From NCBI GenBank assembly GCA_018242725.1, contig JAFEBI010000023.1:1-64000 (forward strand): a stretch of 64,000 nucleotides of DNA, given 5' to 3'. The stretch's first letter is position 1. Each line of letters starts with the position of its first letter. Under the pieces are notes generated by a model that was given only the letters and a program-made list of their open reading frames with translations, was not told the DNA's origin and did no database searches. Positions 16,976-26,340 of this stretch are shown here, one piece after another. Position numbers and translations under genes: made by a program. This DNA is from Nitrospira sp. (GTDB taxonomy: Bacteria > Nitrospirota > Nitrospiria > Nitrospirales > Nitrospiraceae).

Positions 16976-18358
16976 ATGTCACGGTACTGGCCGACAATCT
17001 CACTGCTGGTGGTGCTCGCGGGACTGGGTGGCTATCTCTACCTGGTCGAATTTCCCGTCAAACAACGGGAGGAAAAACAGGAGACAGCACAGAAGCAACT
17101 CTTACCGTTTCCAGAAACCGCCATCACGGGCCTCTCCATCACGACCGCTCAAGGGTTGATTGAGATCAGACTGACCGAACCGGGGAAATGGTCCATCGTC
17201 GCTCCGCTTCGGACCGAGGCGGATACACGCGAGGTCCAGGCCCTCGTTCGCGCCCTGGTCACAGGAACCGTGACAAGAACCCTGGAGGACCAGACGACAC
17301 AGCTGGGGCCGTTCGGCCTCGAATCGCCGGTGACCACCCTCACGGTGACCGCCGGCACGCGACAGGACACCATTTCCATCGGCGATAGTGGTCCCCTATC
17401 CAATACCCTCTATGTCTTGAGAAAATCGGATCATCGCATTCTCTTAACCAGTCTGGCGCCGAAGGATTTTGTCAATAAGTCCTTGATGACCTTTCGGCGG
17501 AAGGAGCTGTTGAAGTTTGTTCAGAATGATATCGAACGGGTTCGCCTGACCTATCCGACGACCGAAATCGTGATCTACAACATGGCAAAGGATAAACCTA
17601 AACCTTTGTGGAAAATCCGATATCCGATCGAAGCCGAAGCGGATCAAAACGAAGTTCGGTCGTTGATGTTTCGCCTGGAAGACCTCAAGGCGCTCGGCAT
17701 CATCGATCCGGGTCCCGAACGAGACAGCATGGCCAAGACCTTGACCACCCCGAAAGTAAAAGTCACGCTGCATACCGCCGCCGGGGACCAATCGGTTCGG
17801 CTCTATCGACCGGACCCGCAGAAGGGCGAAGCTATCGCGGAGACTGGACCGGACGCACCGCTCTATCGCATCAACCCTGGACTGATCAAGGACCTGACGA
17901 AGGACCTCTTTCTTCTTCAAGACAAGCGACTCTTCGGCCTCGACTACACGGATGTGGCCATGTTATCAGTCAAGACCAGGGATCAGGAGTACGTGTTGAT
18001 CAATCAGAACGGTGAGTGGGTCCTGGAGGACCAGCCTATGGAGAAGGTCAGCCAAGAGGTGACAGACCTCTTCGTCAGTCGGGTGGCCAATCTACCGGCG
18101 GAAGAACGGGTCATGAAACAATCCGCACCGCTCGCCCCCTATGGGCTCTTGTCCCCAGCCGCAGAATTTGTCGCCACAGCTAAGGACGGGAAGGCCACAG
18201 GGAAACTGACGTTGGGCAGCCAGTCGGGAAATCTCCTCTATGCGACCGGCCAGCGGATTCCTGGTTTGTTTCAAGTACGCCCGGATCTCCTGACCCAGAT
18301 CCCCTCCAAGACCGAACTCCTTGGCAAAATGCCGAGCGGAACACCATCAGGGCATTAA
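16976..18358 (+). CDS. DUF4340 domain protein
   Basis: 460 aa with an N-terminal membrane anchor (TISLLVVLAGLGGYLYLVEF, residues about 6-25) and a large extracytoplasmic part containing repeated DUF4340 modules: FGLESPVTTLTVT... ISIGDSGPLSNTLYV, and later APYGLLSPAAEFVATA... LTLGSQSGNLLYA. DUF4340 genes regularly follow gldG-like genes, as here (3 bp gap). Probably the periplasmic partner of the ABC complex. Last gene of the operon. Confidence 0.85.
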   Translation: MSRYWPTISLLVVLAGLGGYLYLVEFPVKQREEKQETAQKQLLPFPETAITGLSITTAQGLIEIRLTEPGKWSIVAPLRTEADTREVQALVRALVTGTVTRTLEDQTTQLGPFGLESPVTTLTVTAGTRQDTISIGDSGPLSNTLYVLRKSDHRILLTSLAPKDFVNKSLMTFRRKELLKFVQNDIERVRLTYPTTEIVIYNMAKDKPKPLWKIRYPIEAEADQNEVRSLMFRLEDLKALGIIDPGPERDSMAKTLTTPKVKVTLHTAAGDQSVRLYRPDPQKGEAIAETGPDAPLYRINPGLIKDLTKDLFLLQDKRLFGLDYTDVAMLSVKTRDQEYVLINQNGEWVLEDQPMEKVSQEVTDLFVSRVANLPAEERVMKQSAPLAPYGLLSPAAEFVATAKDGKATGKLTLGSQSGNLLYATGQRIPGLFQVRPDLLTQIPSKTELLGKMPSGTPSGH

Positions 18359-18388
18359 GATAGACCCTATCTATTAGATATGCTATTT

Positions 18389-18409
18389 AAGTACCTGGGT
18401 CAGGTACTT
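18389..18409. repeat. 9-bp inverted repeat touching the -35 box
   Basis: Perfect arms AAGTACCTG (18389-18397) and CAGGTACTT (18401-18409) separated by GGT. The right arm runs into the -35 hexamer of the following promoter. No T-run follows, so it is more likely an operator than a terminator of the ABC operon, though either is possible. Confidence 0.6.
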
Positions 18410-18437
18410 GACCTGACTAGTATGATTCCGCTATACG
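18408..18437 (+). promoter_or_regulatory. Promoter of the first array lipoprotein
   Basis: -35 TTGACC at 18408-18413, 18-nt spacer, -10 TATACG at 18432-18437. The hexamers and part of the spacer (GACTAG..., GCTATA) recur before the fourth and fifth array genes, which supports a real promoter. The leader to the ATG at 18584 is about 140 nt. Confidence 0.6.
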
Positions 18438-18583
18438 TTCAATTCGTACCCATTGAGACACCTGGCAGTGCTCAACCAAGGTCACGTGGCCTCATCATCC
18501 CGGATCTCTACGGTTTGGATTCACAACCCGTGACCAAACACATCCTTAACGATCTCGCCCAACAGAAAGTGAGCGGTTCCACT

Positions 18584-20908
18584 ATGACACATCCATGCAC
18601 CCGTACCGGACGATCTCTCGTTGGACTGGCCCTGGTCCTATTGGGTTTGAGCACCTACGGCTGCGGGGACACAGGAACGTCGACCCAACCGGCGGAACTC
18701 GGAGGCCTATCCGCCACCGCTGGCCTACTGGAACCAAAATTCAACTCTGCAACAACTGCTTACACCGTGAAGCTGTTCGGCACTGAATCGAGTACGACGA
18801 TTACTGCAAGCCCTCGAGTTGCCGGCGATACCATACGAATCAACAACCAACAGATATCGAGTCAGACCGTCACCCTCACCTCAATAAATACTAGCGCTGA
18901 ACTGAGCATCGTCGTGACAGAGACAGGGGCAGGAGGCACGTCGAAGTCCTACAGCGTTCTGGTAAGCAGAGAGGAGGAGGATACCACGTTAAAGGATCTG
19001 TCCTCTCCGGATGGAACTCTGGCCCCATCCCCATTTGTTAAGACCGAGCTGGCACCTTCGATTAGTGGTGTCGGTAACGGCGTCACAAGCATCACGCTCA
19101 CCGCGACCAAGTCCGACCCCAATACCGTGATGGAAATTCAACTGCCAACTACTCCAGTCACTGTAATCACCGTCCCAGCTGGAATCCCCTCGGGAAACGC
19201 GACCGTCCAGCTCGGCGGACCAGGGTCCGCCACAACGGTGCCCATCATCATTACTGGGCCGAAAGGGGGCAAGACCACCTATCAGGTGACAATCAAACGT
19301 GGTGCATCGGTCAACGCCTTTTTGGGAAGCTTGTCTATTTCGCAGGGGAATCTAAACTTCACGCCTGGCCGCAACGACAGCCCTTATGAGGTCAGCGTCC
19401 CAAGTGGCGTCGATAAAGTCACGGTCACAGGAAAGCCGCAAGATGCGAACGCGACTGTGCAACCCAATTCCCAAACCATCAACTTGCTCGGTCCTGGCCA
19501 GACCACCTCAATCACAGTCGGTGTAACCGCACAGGACGGACAATCCAAGCAGAACTACGTTATCAGAGTGAAGCAGGCCGCCCTGAACGGGAACAATCAT
19601 CTGAAGAGTTTGGTCGTGTCGCAAGGTAGCTTGGACACTGGCTTCGATCCGAATGACCAGCAGTACAATGTAAGCCTATTGAGCTCCGTCACCAGTGTGC
19701 GGATTACCGCGAATCCACAGGATGGCACGGCAAGGGTGACCATCAATGGAAAATCCAGCCCAACCGACATTGATCTTGGGGCCCCTGGACCACGAACACA
19801 GATCACTACTTCTATTATTGTGACTGCCCAAAACAATGACACAAGAACCTACAATGTTACCTTCGATCGTGCCGCCCTTGGAGGGAACTTTAACCTACAG
19901 AGCTTGACCGTCACCGGTCAAGCTCTATCCCCCACGTTTAGCCAATCTACGACACGATATACGCTGGAAGTCGATAACAGCGTTGGCAGCATTACTGTAA
20001 ATGCTGCTTCTCAGGACAATCGTGCAAGCGTAAGTCTCCTTGTTGGGAATGTTCAGAAGACAAATCCCATCCCGCTCCCAGCGGGTCCATCCACGACAGA
20101 AATAGAAATTGAGGTAACGGCCCAGAATGGATCTCCGAAGTCGTATTTCATCACTGTTACTCGCAAGGCACCATCCAGTAATAACAATCTGTCGGCATTG
20201 AAAGTCAGCGCAAGCTCCTCCGAGCAAGCCTTGACCCCAAGCTTTGGTCAGAGCCCTACAAATGAGTACGTAGTGAATGTAGCAACCGAGGTCACTAGTG
20301 TGACCGTCACGGCAACTAAAGCCGATCCTAATGCTGTCATCTCAGGCAGTTTACCCAACGAAGGTCTAGCCACCATCTCACTCGATGGAGCTCCGTCATC
20401 TAAAACCATCTCAATCATCGTCATGGCCCCAGATGAAACGAAAAAGACCTATACCGTCATACTGAACCGCGCAGCGCCTGCGGCAAAGCCAGATAAACCG
20501 GCGACTGCCCCGGATCTGATCACAGCGGAGGACGCCTGTCCCCTTAAGCCTCTGAGTATAGGCCACGAGACCGGCACTGATGATGATTGCGCCAGACCCG
20601 AGCCAACTGTAGCGGACCCTAATCCACTCCCCTTTGGCACCAGAGAGGACAACATTACCAGCGTCACAAAGCCAGGATTCACGATACCCCAGCATAAATC
20701 GGAAGAAACCCCGAGTCTCTATGTGGGTACAACCAAGTATACGTTTCCTCCTGGGACCACGACGCTCAGGCCGACTGTAGACCTGGATGAGGGGACTTAC
20801 GCGATTACCTACACGTTGACTAATGCAGGAGGTGAGTCTGAGCCAAGTCCAGCTTTGTCTGTGACCATCAACAAGTCAGCAGGTCAACCGCCAAGTGGAG
20901 GGTCTTAA
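18584..20908 (+). CDS. Lipoprotein with six cadherin-like beta-sandwich repeats
   Basis: 774 aa. The ATG at 18584 is used because the upstream open frame lies in the promoter and leader, and it gives a lipoprotein signal (LVGLALVLLGLSTYGCG). Six repeats of about 90-100 aa follow, each beginning like 'NNLSALKVSAS', with an inner SATKADPNAVISG-type motif and ending 'TAQNGSPKSYFITVTR'. This is the cadherin-like beta-sandwich family (PF12733 type). A unique C-terminal region (about 640-774) has three Cys and Fn3-like strands (YAITYTLTNAGGESEPS). Probably anchored to the outer membrane or cell surface. First and longest of five paralogs; ligand unknown. Confidence 0.85.
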   Translation: MTHPCTRTGRSLVGLALVLLGLSTYGCGDTGTSTQPAELGGLSATAGLLEPKFNSATTAYTVKLFGTESSTTITASPRVAGDTIRINNQQISSQTVTLTSINTSAELSIVVTETGAGGTSKSYSVLVSREEEDTTLKDLSSPDGTLAPSPFVKTELAPSISGVGNGVTSITLTATKSDPNTVMEIQLPTTPVTVITVPAGIPSGNATVQLGGPGSATTVPIIITGPKGGKTTYQVTIKRGASVNAFLGSLSISQGNLNFTPGRNDSPYEVSVPSGVDKVTVTGKPQDANATVQPNSQTINLLGPGQTTSITVGVTAQDGQSKQNYVIRVKQAALNGNNHLKSLVVSQGSLDTGFDPNDQQYNVSLLSSVTSVRITANPQDGTARVTINGKSSPTDIDLGAPGPRTQITTSIIVTAQNNDTRTYNVTFDRAALGGNFNLQSLTVTGQALSPTFSQSTTRYTLEVDNSVGSITVNAASQDNRASVSLLVGNVQKTNPIPLPAGPSTTEIEIEVTAQNGSPKSYFITVTRKAPSSNNNLSALKVSASSSEQALTPSFGQSPTNEYVVNVATEVTSVTVTATKADPNAVISGSLPNEGLATISLDGAPSSKTISIIVMAPDETKKTYTVILNRAAPAAKPDKPATAPDLITAEDACPLKPLSIGHETGTDDDCARPEPTVADPNPLPFGTREDNITSVTKPGFTIPQHKSEETPSLYVGTTKYTFPPGTTTLRPTVDLDEGTYAITYTLTNAGGESEPSPALSVTINKSAGQPPSGGS

Positions 20909-21270
20909 TCGTTGGCTGACAGCATAACTCATGGAGGTGCTCCTATCCAACTTTGAGGCTGGACTGTTCCGTTTGACTCCATACCGAATAAGAGGGCTCT
21001 AACTCATTCGCGGCCCAAGCCAAAAAGTACAAAGAACCTGTATGCCCTCTCTCGCTAGGTACTGACCCACATACCTTTTCTCTACATCTTCAACCTGACC
21101 TGTTAGCCATCCTAGAAGACAAGGTCCCACTTTCGTCTAGACTTCCCTTACCTTTGTAGTCCTAGACCGTTTCCTCATCCTCTCCTAGCATCAGGACTCC
21201 ATTGTCCTAAGTTAGTAAGCTCCAAACAGACCGAAGCCTCCTGTATTCAGAGAAAGTAAACGGGACCATT
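20909..21270. other. 362-base gap between array lipoproteins 1 and 2
   Basis: No gene. The distal half (about 21070-21230) is pyrimidine-rich on the + strand. The TTGACC...GCTATA promoter pattern found before paralogs 1, 4 and 5 is absent; TTGACT at 20972-20977 is the nearest -35-like word but lacks a good -10 box. No terminator hairpin seen. Confidence 0.5.
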
Positions 21271-22941
21271 ATGAAACACCTTTTGACCTTCACCAAGACC
21301 CCTTGGGTCGCCATCCTTGTCGCTGCAATCGGCCTAGGGAACTACGGATGCTCGGACAGCGTCTCGATCTCAGCACAGACCGTCGAAGTTCCCCTCTCCA
21401 GCCTCACAATCACTCCCGGAACGCTCCAGCCCTCGTTTTCGAGCAATACCACGAGCTATGCTGTCGACGCTCCGACAGGCGCTACAACGGTCACCTTGGT
21501 CGCTACCCCGAAAAGCAGCACAACGCTGGTAACAATTGATGGCGCGATCGGCACACAACGCTCCATATCCCTCGGGCCTCCAGGGTCGATCAAAATAATT
21601 CCTATCGTCCTAGAGTCACAGAATGGGCTCACGAGTACCTATACCGTCACGGTGACAAGACTCTTATCGAACGATAACAATCTTTCGGCATTGAGCGTCA
21701 AAGCCAATAACGCGGCTCAGCCCTTGGTTCCTGACTTTGATGCAAATACTTTGGACTACAAAGTAGATGTCCAGACAAACGTCGCCTCCGTGACTATCAC
21801 TGCCACCAAGTCAGATCCGAATGCCGCAATGCTGATCGGGCCTACCACTGTCCCAGCAGGAACGAATCCTGGGCAAGCTCTCATTACACTAGGCAGCCCC
21901 GGGACAACTACACCGGTGGCAATCGAAGTAACCGCTCTGAACGGCATCAAGAAGACTTACAACCTGTCCATAAAACGACTCTCCGGAGACAATAACCTGT
22001 CAGCATTGAACGTTTCACTCGGTGCCTTGATTCCTGCTTTTGCCGCAGGCACCACACTCTACACGATAGCCGTGGGTACCAACGTCACCAGCGTGAATGT
22101 TTCGGCGACAAAATCCGACCCGAATGCCGTCATGGCGATTGAAAGCGTCACCGTCCCTGCAGGAACCGCCTCTGGTTCCGCGCCCAATCTTCCGCTCGGC
22201 GCCCCAGGTTCCGACACACCCGTATCAATCATTGTGACCGCACAGAATGGAGTCGACAGCAAAACCTACACCGTCACGGTACATCGTGCGGCATCAGACG
22301 ATAGTAATTTGTCGACATTGGTTGTGACAGCGAACGCCGTGGCCCATCCGATCGATCTCAACGCTCCTCCCCCCTACACGATCAATGTGCCCACGAACGT
22401 CACTAGCGTGGATGTCTCGGCGACGAAATCCGACCCAAATGCCGTGATGGCAATTGGCAGCGTAACCATCCCCGCAGGAACGGCATCCGGCTCGGCCCTC
22501 AACCTTCCTCTTGGAGGGCCAGGCTCAGACACACTGATCTCAGTCCTAGTCACCGCACAGAATGGAGTCGACAGCAAAACTTACACCATCACGGTCCATC
22601 GCACGGCTTCAGACGACAGTAACCTCCTCGCCTTAAGCCTAACAGCCGCCACCGTACCTGTTAACTTAACGCCGGCTTTTGACCAGAACCACTTCGACTA
22701 CACGGTGGAAGTACCGTTCGGCATCTTTGAAGTGACCGTTACTGCAACCAAATCTGATCCCAATGCCGTGCTCTCTGGCTCAGTCCCTGACCCCGGAATA
22801 GGAATCGCAACCGGCCAAGCAACCATTTCTTACATATTCCTCCCTCCCCCACAGATATCGATTATCGTGACCGCACAAAATACAACCACCTTCAAGACCT
22901 ACACCATCACCGTCAACCAATCACCCCCTCTATTTCCCTAG
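21271..22941 (+). CDS. Lipoprotein with five cadherin-like beta-sandwich repeats
   Basis: 556 aa with an N-terminal lipoprotein signal (VAILVAAIGLGNYGC). Five repeats each contain the SATKSDPNAVM-type motif and a 'TAQNGVDSKTYTVTVHR' ending. The third and fourth repeats are almost the same (VTSV-VSATKSDPNAVMAI then VPAGTASGSA/IPAGTASGSA), a recent internal duplication. The C terminus is short and ends in PPLFP with no extra domain. Paralog of the genes at 18584, 23224, 24535 and 26341. Expected location is the periplasmic or outer face of the cell; binding or adhesion is inferred from the fold only. Confidence 0.85.
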   Translation: MKHLLTFTKTPWVAILVAAIGLGNYGCSDSVSISAQTVEVPLSSLTITPGTLQPSFSSNTTSYAVDAPTGATTVTLVATPKSSTTLVTIDGAIGTQRSISLGPPGSIKIIPIVLESQNGLTSTYTVTVTRLLSNDNNLSALSVKANNAAQPLVPDFDANTLDYKVDVQTNVASVTITATKSDPNAAMLIGPTTVPAGTNPGQALITLGSPGTTTPVAIEVTALNGIKKTYNLSIKRLSGDNNLSALNVSLGALIPAFAAGTTLYTIAVGTNVTSVNVSATKSDPNAVMAIESVTVPAGTASGSAPNLPLGAPGSDTPVSIIVTAQNGVDSKTYTVTVHRAASDDSNLSTLVVTANAVAHPIDLNAPPPYTINVPTNVTSVDVSATKSDPNAVMAIGSVTIPAGTASGSALNLPLGGPGSDTLISVLVTAQNGVDSKTYTITVHRTASDDSNLLALSLTAATVPVNLTPAFDQNHFDYTVEVPFGIFEVTVTATKSDPNAVLSGSVPDPGIGIATGQATISYIFLPPPQISIIVTAQNTTTFKTYTITVNQSPPLFP

Positions 22942-23223
22942 TATTTTTCTTTCCCTCGACTGTACTCCGTCATTACACGTATTCAGTGTGAACGTCTTCC
23001 TTCCACAGCATTATTTCCCACAGCTGATCCGTCACCTCATCCTAATCTGAACTGTTGCCCTTGCCCTCTAGAGCTCGCCTCTTCTCGCACTCACTGCTGA
23101 TCCATACACAAGTAGGGATAGACTGATCAGGAATCCCTTTCGTAAGATCTGCACCTCCCGTTTTGGTTTACCGGGTTGCTGAGCCCAACAGAGTTTCCAG
23201 CAAGACGAATGTCCTGAATCCAT

Positions 23224-24234
23224 ATGAAACACCGCTTTACTATCACCGCACAGTACCTTGCCCTCGCTCTTCTCATCGGAACCACTGGCTTTGGCATTTA
23301 TGGCTGTTCGAACACTGGATCAATTGATCCTGGCCCCCAACTGGTTAGCCTCTCCGTCTCCGGCACATCGCTCCAACCGTCATTCGCCAGCGACACAACC
23401 AGCTATAGTGTTGATCTGCCCGGCAACCAGCAGGACGTCACTATTTCAGCAACAAAGTCTGAACCCAAGGACATATTATCTGGTACCGTCACCGCTCCAG
23501 CAGGGCAAGTCACTGGTCAAGCTACGATTCAAGCCCCTGGACCAGAATCAACGAAGGATGTCTCCTTGACCGTCTCATCGTCCGATGGAAGGGCGAAGAT
23601 CTACACCATTACCCTTCGGGCGATCACCCTTGCTGGAGACAACACTCTTAAGAGCTTGACGATATCGCCGGGCACCTTGTCTCCTGCCTTTTCAGCAGGT
23701 ACTCAGGACTACGCCGTGAACGTCACCAGCACTGTCACCGAAGTGACCGTCGTGGCAATTAAATCTGACCCCAATGCCGTGATCTCGGGTGATGTGCCTA
23801 ACGAGGGGCGCGCGACACTCAAGCTCGACGGGCCAGGGACGATCAGGATTGTCTCGACGATAGTCACGGCACCGAATGGAACTTCAAGGACCTATACCAT
23901 CACCGTCAAACGAGCGCGCCCCTCGAGCGACGATGCGCTCGCCGACTTGACGGTTACTCCTGGTTTCTTGGATCCTGAATTTGCAGCGGGAATCCTCGGC
24001 TACCGAGTGACCGTAGCCAATGATATAAACAGCGTGGCTATCTCCGCGACGAAATCCGATCCCAATGCCGTGGTGAGCACACCCAGTTCCGTGATCGCGG
24101 CGGCAGGGACACCGACAGGACAAATCTCCGTCTCCCTGCAGGGAAGACGCACCGAGGTAGCCCTCACCGTCACCGCACAGGACGGCGTGACGACACAGGA
24201 TTATGCCGTTACTATCATCCGGTCTCGCAGATAG
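23224..24234 (+). CDS. Lipoprotein with three cadherin-like beta-sandwich repeats
   Basis: 336 aa. Lipoprotein signal LALALLIGTTGFGIYGC, then three repeats of about 95 aa (LVSLSVSGTSLQPSF..., NTLKSLTISPGTLSPAF..., DALADLTVTPGFLDPEF...). The SDPNAV motif is present in the second and third repeats and degenerate (SEPKDI) in the first. The ATG has no good ribosome-binding site, as for its paralogs. The 282 bases upstream lack the promoter motif of paralogs 1, 4 and 5, so it may depend on an unrecognised promoter or on read-through. Confidence 0.85.
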   Translation: MKHRFTITAQYLALALLIGTTGFGIYGCSNTGSIDPGPQLVSLSVSGTSLQPSFASDTTSYSVDLPGNQQDVTISATKSEPKDILSGTVTAPAGQVTGQATIQAPGPESTKDVSLTVSSSDGRAKIYTITLRAITLAGDNTLKSLTISPGTLSPAFSAGTQDYAVNVTSTVTEVTVVAIKSDPNAVISGDVPNEGRATLKLDGPGTIRIVSTIVTAPNGTSRTYTITVKRARPSSDDALADLTVTPGFLDPEFAAGILGYRVTVANDINSVAISATKSDPNAVVSTPSSVIAAAGTPTGQISVSLQGRRTEVALTVTAQDGVTTQDYAVTIIRSRR

Positions 24235-24534
24235 GTATGGAGCCAAGCTTCAACTGACATGGACACAGGTCTTCCACGGCTTGCTTATGTCCAACAACTC
24301 TCCCGAGTCGCTGCGCTGACATTTTCACACAGCGATCTCTCCATCGCGCGTACTTCTGTCCGTTGACCCGACTAGTCAGATCAGCTATATCAATTATCAG
24401 TCGCTGCTCAATTTGCGAACATCGTGAAAACCGCGATCTGAACCCCCTGAGACATTTCGTTGCCGACGGTTTGGATCCAGTAGAACAGATGGACCAGTTA
24501 CGTCGTACAACAAAAGAACATCTGCGGTACCGTC
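24235..24534. other. 300-base gap before array lipoprotein 4
   Basis: No gene. It holds the promoter at 24363-24391 and a leader of about 140 nt that shares an ACGGTTTGGAT stretch with the leader of the first array gene (near 18510). Confidence 0.5.
24363..24391 (+). promoter_or_regulatory. Promoter of array lipoprotein 4
   Basis: -35 TTGACC (24363-24368), 17-nt spacer, -10 TATATC (24386-24391). The spacer sequence CGACTAGTCAGATCAGC is closely similar to that of the promoter before paralog 5. Confidence 0.65.
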
Positions 24535-26136
24535 ATGAAACGCCTGTTGATCATCACAAGAGCAGATTGGGTTACCCTTTGCCTCGTTGCTTTCTGTGTG
24601 ACATCTTACGGCTGTAAGGACTCGGCGTCCGTTTCGGATAAACCCGATGTCCCACTGGCCAGCCTGAGCGTCATGCCGGCCACCCTTCAGCCAGCCTTTT
24701 CCAGTGATACCACGAGCTATACGGCCGCAGCCCCGACGGTCGCTACCAGTGTCACCGTCACAGCCACCCCCAAGGACAGCACGGTGACGGTATCGATCGA
24801 CGGGACTGTCGGCACACAGCGTTCCTTCGACCTCGTGCACCCGGGAGCGACCATAATAATCCCCATCGTGTTGACAACACAGACCGGTACGGATAGTACC
24901 TATGCTGTCCGTGTGACACGACTGCTCTCGAGTGACAACAATCTGAAGGCCTTGACCGTCACGCCAGGCCTCTTGATCCCTGCCTTTGCTGCCGAGACTC
25001 CCGCCTATACTATGAACGTGGCCACCGACATCTCCACGGTCACGGTCACCGCAACCAAGTCCGATCCGGGGGCCGTAGTTTCCGGCGATGTCCCTAACGA
25101 AGGACAACAGACCATCCAACTCGATAGACCGGGCACAAAAAAAACGGTTTCAATCACCGTGACCGCTCCGAATCAAACCAGCAAGACCTATCGCATCACC
25201 ATCAATCGCGCAGCATCCAGTAACAACAATCTGTCAGACTTACGCGTGCAAATCGGCACGGCAGATCAAACCTTGTCTCCTGCGTTTTCCTCTGGAGAAA
25301 CCGGCTATAGAGTGGATGTGGAAACGAAGGTTTCTACCGTCACCGTCGTGGCAACCAAGGCTGATCCCCGCGCGGTGATTTCTGGTGACGTTCCCAATGA
25401 AGGACGGGCCACCATCCAACTAGACGGGCCGGGGACACAAAAAGACGTCTCCATTCATGTGGCCGCTCAAGATGGCAGCGTAAAAACTTATACCATCACC
25501 GTCAAACGAGCCGCCCCTTCGAGCAATAACAACTTGTCGGCCCTCAGCGTGACATCAGGGACTCTGAATCCCAGCTTCACGGCTGATCAGTTGAACTATA
25601 CCGTGGATGTGCCAACCGACATTACCAGCGTGGACGTTTCTTCAACAAAAGCTGACCCGGATGCCGTCATGTCCGGATCGGTCTCCGGCGGGGCAGGCCA
25701 AGCCAGTGGTCAAGCGACTGTTACACTCGGCGCCCCTGGGACCGCCGCATCTGTGTCCATCACCGTCACGGCTCCCGATGGAACCTTCAAAACCTACTCC
25801 ATCACCATCAATCGGCGTGCATCCAACGACAGTACATTGTCAGCCTTGACGATGAGTGCCGGCACATTGGATCCCCCTTTCGCCCCCAATATCATGGACT
25901 ATACCGTGCAGGTCGGCCTCCTCGTCGGCAGCGTCACCATCACAGCGACTAAGACCGATCCGAATGCCATTATGTCCTCACTAAACTCGTTGATCGCCTC
26001 CTCCGGAATTCCAATCGGTCACGTGACCGTCTCTCCAGTATTAGGCGTTGGGACAACGGTAGACTTGTCCCTGATCGCCCAAGACGGGATCAACAGGACA
26101 ACGTATAGAGTTACCGTGACTCGAGGCCTCTTCTAG
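24535..26136 (+). CDS. Lipoprotein with five cadherin-like beta-sandwich repeats
   Basis: 533 aa. Signal VTLCLVAFCVTSYGCKDSASVS gives a lipobox Cys at about residue 25. Five repeats follow (PLASLSVMPATLQPAF, NNLKALTVTPGLLIPAF, NNLSDLRVQIG, NNLSALSVTSGTLNPSF, STLSALTMSAGTLDPPF), all with ATK(S/A/T)DP motifs except the first. The first repeat is closest to the first repeats of paralogs 2 and 5, showing that the genes arose by duplication with changes in repeat number. The promoter lies 150 nt upstream. Surface or periplasmic location inferred. Confidence 0.85.
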   Translation: MKRLLIITRADWVTLCLVAFCVTSYGCKDSASVSDKPDVPLASLSVMPATLQPAFSSDTTSYTAAAPTVATSVTVTATPKDSTVTVSIDGTVGTQRSFDLVHPGATIIIPIVLTTQTGTDSTYAVRVTRLLSSDNNLKALTVTPGLLIPAFAAETPAYTMNVATDISTVTVTATKSDPGAVVSGDVPNEGQQTIQLDRPGTKKTVSITVTAPNQTSKTYRITINRAASSNNNLSDLRVQIGTADQTLSPAFSSGETGYRVDVETKVSTVTVVATKADPRAVISGDVPNEGRATIQLDGPGTQKDVSIHVAAQDGSVKTYTITVKRAAPSSNNNLSALSVTSGTLNPSFTADQLNYTVDVPTDITSVDVSSTKADPDAVMSGSVSGGAGQASGQATVTLGAPGTAASVSITVTAPDGTFKTYSITINRRASNDSTLSALTMSAGTLDPPFAPNIMDYTVQVGLLVGSVTITATKTDPNAIMSSLNSLIASSGIPIGHVTVSPVLGVGTTVDLSLIAQDGINRTTYRVTVTRGLF

Positions 26137-26182
26137 AAATTGACGGCCATGGTGAGAACGTCCTATCTCTGAACTCTATCCA

Positions 26183-26211
26183 TTGACCCGGCCGAGCAGA
26201 TTCGCTATACG
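26183..26211 (+). promoter_or_regulatory. Promoter of array lipoprotein 5
   Basis: -35 TTGACC (26183-26188), 17-nt spacer, -10 TATACG (26206-26211). The spacer ending AGCAGATTCGC matches the promoters of paralogs 1 and 4. The leader is about 125 nt. Confidence 0.65.
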
Positions 26212-26340
26212 TACCATATGTTGGCATGCTGTTCTCAGGCTTGGGATGCAGACCCTAAACCAGCTGTTCGCATGACCGCCCCTTACAATGTTCCCCGGAG
26301 CAGAGCAGGATACCTTCCCGAGTCCTAAGAAGTTCACTAC

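Noticed and set aside
18380..18583. N-terminal extension of the first array lipoprotein
   Set aside because: The extra 68 codons cover the promoter and leader, and would bury the lipoprotein signal peptide.
20941..21010. Promoter of array lipoprotein 2 (TTGACT near 20972)
   Set aside because: No acceptable -10 box at the right distance and no match to the shared promoter spacer.
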